Of a stretch of DNA of 64,000 nucleotides, positions 63,232 through 64,000 are shown one piece after another. The notes under the pieces are model-generated. The model was not told where the DNA came from. It ran no database searches and saw nothing but the letters and a program-made list of their open reading frames with translations. Source of the stretch: Aquila chrysaetos chrysaetos (taxonomy: Eukaryota; Chordata; Aves; Accipitriformes; Accipitridae); NCBI RefSeq assembly GCF_900496995.4, contig NC_044004.1:1674001-1738000 (forward strand), given 5' to 3'. Position numbers and translations under genes: made by a program. Positions within the stretch are counted from its first letter, which is position 1. Every line of letters starts with the position of its first letter.

Positions 63232-64000
63232 GTAGGATAAAGTTACCTGGTGTCATGACAGAATGCAAACCTTTTTTCCCAAGCGGCCATGAATTGTCCT
63301 ACATCTGGTAATTAAATAATTACAGTTTTATGGTCACAGAAATAAGACAAAGGTGTGGTTTACTCTTTATTTGTTTTGTATAGAGAGAAGGCATTGTCAG
63401 AGTTGTACTCATCTTTTTATTTTGCCTTCAAAAGAGTTTGAACAAGGGAAAACCAGAAGAAGCCTCTTCTGAACTTGTCATCTTAATGTACCTGAAGAAA
63501 ATGGGAAAATGAGGAACTCCACCCTCTCAGACATCTTTTTAGCTTTCCTAGACTCTGAAATATTTCAAACTTCATGAAATTTTGGGGACAAAAATCAAAT
63601 ACAGCTTGCATTTACAGTAGTAAATACATGCAGACATGTACATGTAATAATACTGTGTTTTGTATATACTGGAGTAATATATGTTATGTGTTAATTTAAA
63701 ATACATATTTTTATATGAAGTATGAATATATAAAGATAGGTATTTCAGTAAAAGTCTGTGCTTGTTTTTGCTGGGATAGAGTTAATTTTCTTCACAGTAG
63801 CTACTATGGGGCTATGTTTTGGATTTGTGCTGAAAACAGTGTTGATTATACAGGGATGTTTTTGTTATCGCTGAGCAGTGCTTACATAGAGTCAAGGTCT
63901 TTTCTGCACTGTGATGATACACTGTGACTTCATTTTGTGGATCAGAACTTGGTTCCATCAGAGCTGGTGATCTACTTGCATGGAGTAATATTGATTGTGG
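63232..64000 (+). other. ALMS1: ALMS1 intron 4 (partial)
   Basis: AT-rich intron sequence after exon 4, entering an LTR-like repeat near 63757. No further exon is recognised before the window ends. Confidence 0.65.
63757..63910 (+). mobile_element. Avian endogenous-retrovirus LTR fragment (probable)
   Basis: The sequence containing TTGCTGGGATAGAGTTAATT, GGGGCTATGTTTTGGATTTG, TGCTGAAAACAGTGTTGAT and TGCTGAGCAGTGCTTACAT matches, from memory, an interspersed LTR repeat found in many copies in bird genomes, probably ERVL-like. Only the first part is present, the similarity fades after about 63910, and no internal retroviral coding region is visible. It is an inert, non-coding remnant. Confidence 0.55.

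Overview
The window is vertebrate nuclear DNA and almost certainly avian. It carries the EGR4 and ALMS1 genes with spliceosomal introns and long non-coding spacers. Its interspersed repeats are dominated by chicken-repeat-1 (CR1) LINE fragments with the usual bird CR1 3' ends, and a probable avian LTR fragment lies at the right edge. No bacterial, plasmid or phage feature is present. The species cannot be read from the sequence.

Layout. 1-6000: GC-rich sequence with two minisatellites (a 19-bp unit at 80-500, and 32-bp plus 12-bp units at 3360-4020) and a G/C-homopolymer-rich CpG-island-like block at about 2030-3250 with no recognisable exon. 6000-9012: the complete EGR4 gene on the minus strand, with two coding exons, 3' UTR, 5' UTR, TATA box and a compact serum/cAMP-response promoter. 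9012-37080: about 28 kb of intergenic DNA with no convincing gene, holding scattered CR1 and older repeats and a few stretches that look like candidate conserved elements. 37080-64000: the 5' part of ALMS1 on the plus strand, with a CpG-island promoter and four coding exons (37348-37398, 50802-50936, 52558-52753, 63114-63231). The gene runs out of the window.

EGR4 is an immediate-early three-zinc-finger transcription factor. ALMS1 is a very large centrosome and ciliary-base protein. They have no known shared function. They lie side by side and are transcribed divergently, as in human 2p13, so the order is ancestral synteny. Base composition changes along the window: the EGR4 side is GC- and CpG-rich, while the ALMS1 introns are AT-rich.

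Only EGR4 and ALMS1 are supported as protein-coding genes. Most other open frames are chance frames in low-complexity or repeat DNA. One minus-strand frame of 131 codons inside ALMS1 intron 3 (56448-56843) reads like real protein and may be a decayed retrocopy or retroelement. I could not assign it to a family. I found no clear evidence of a new biological system.
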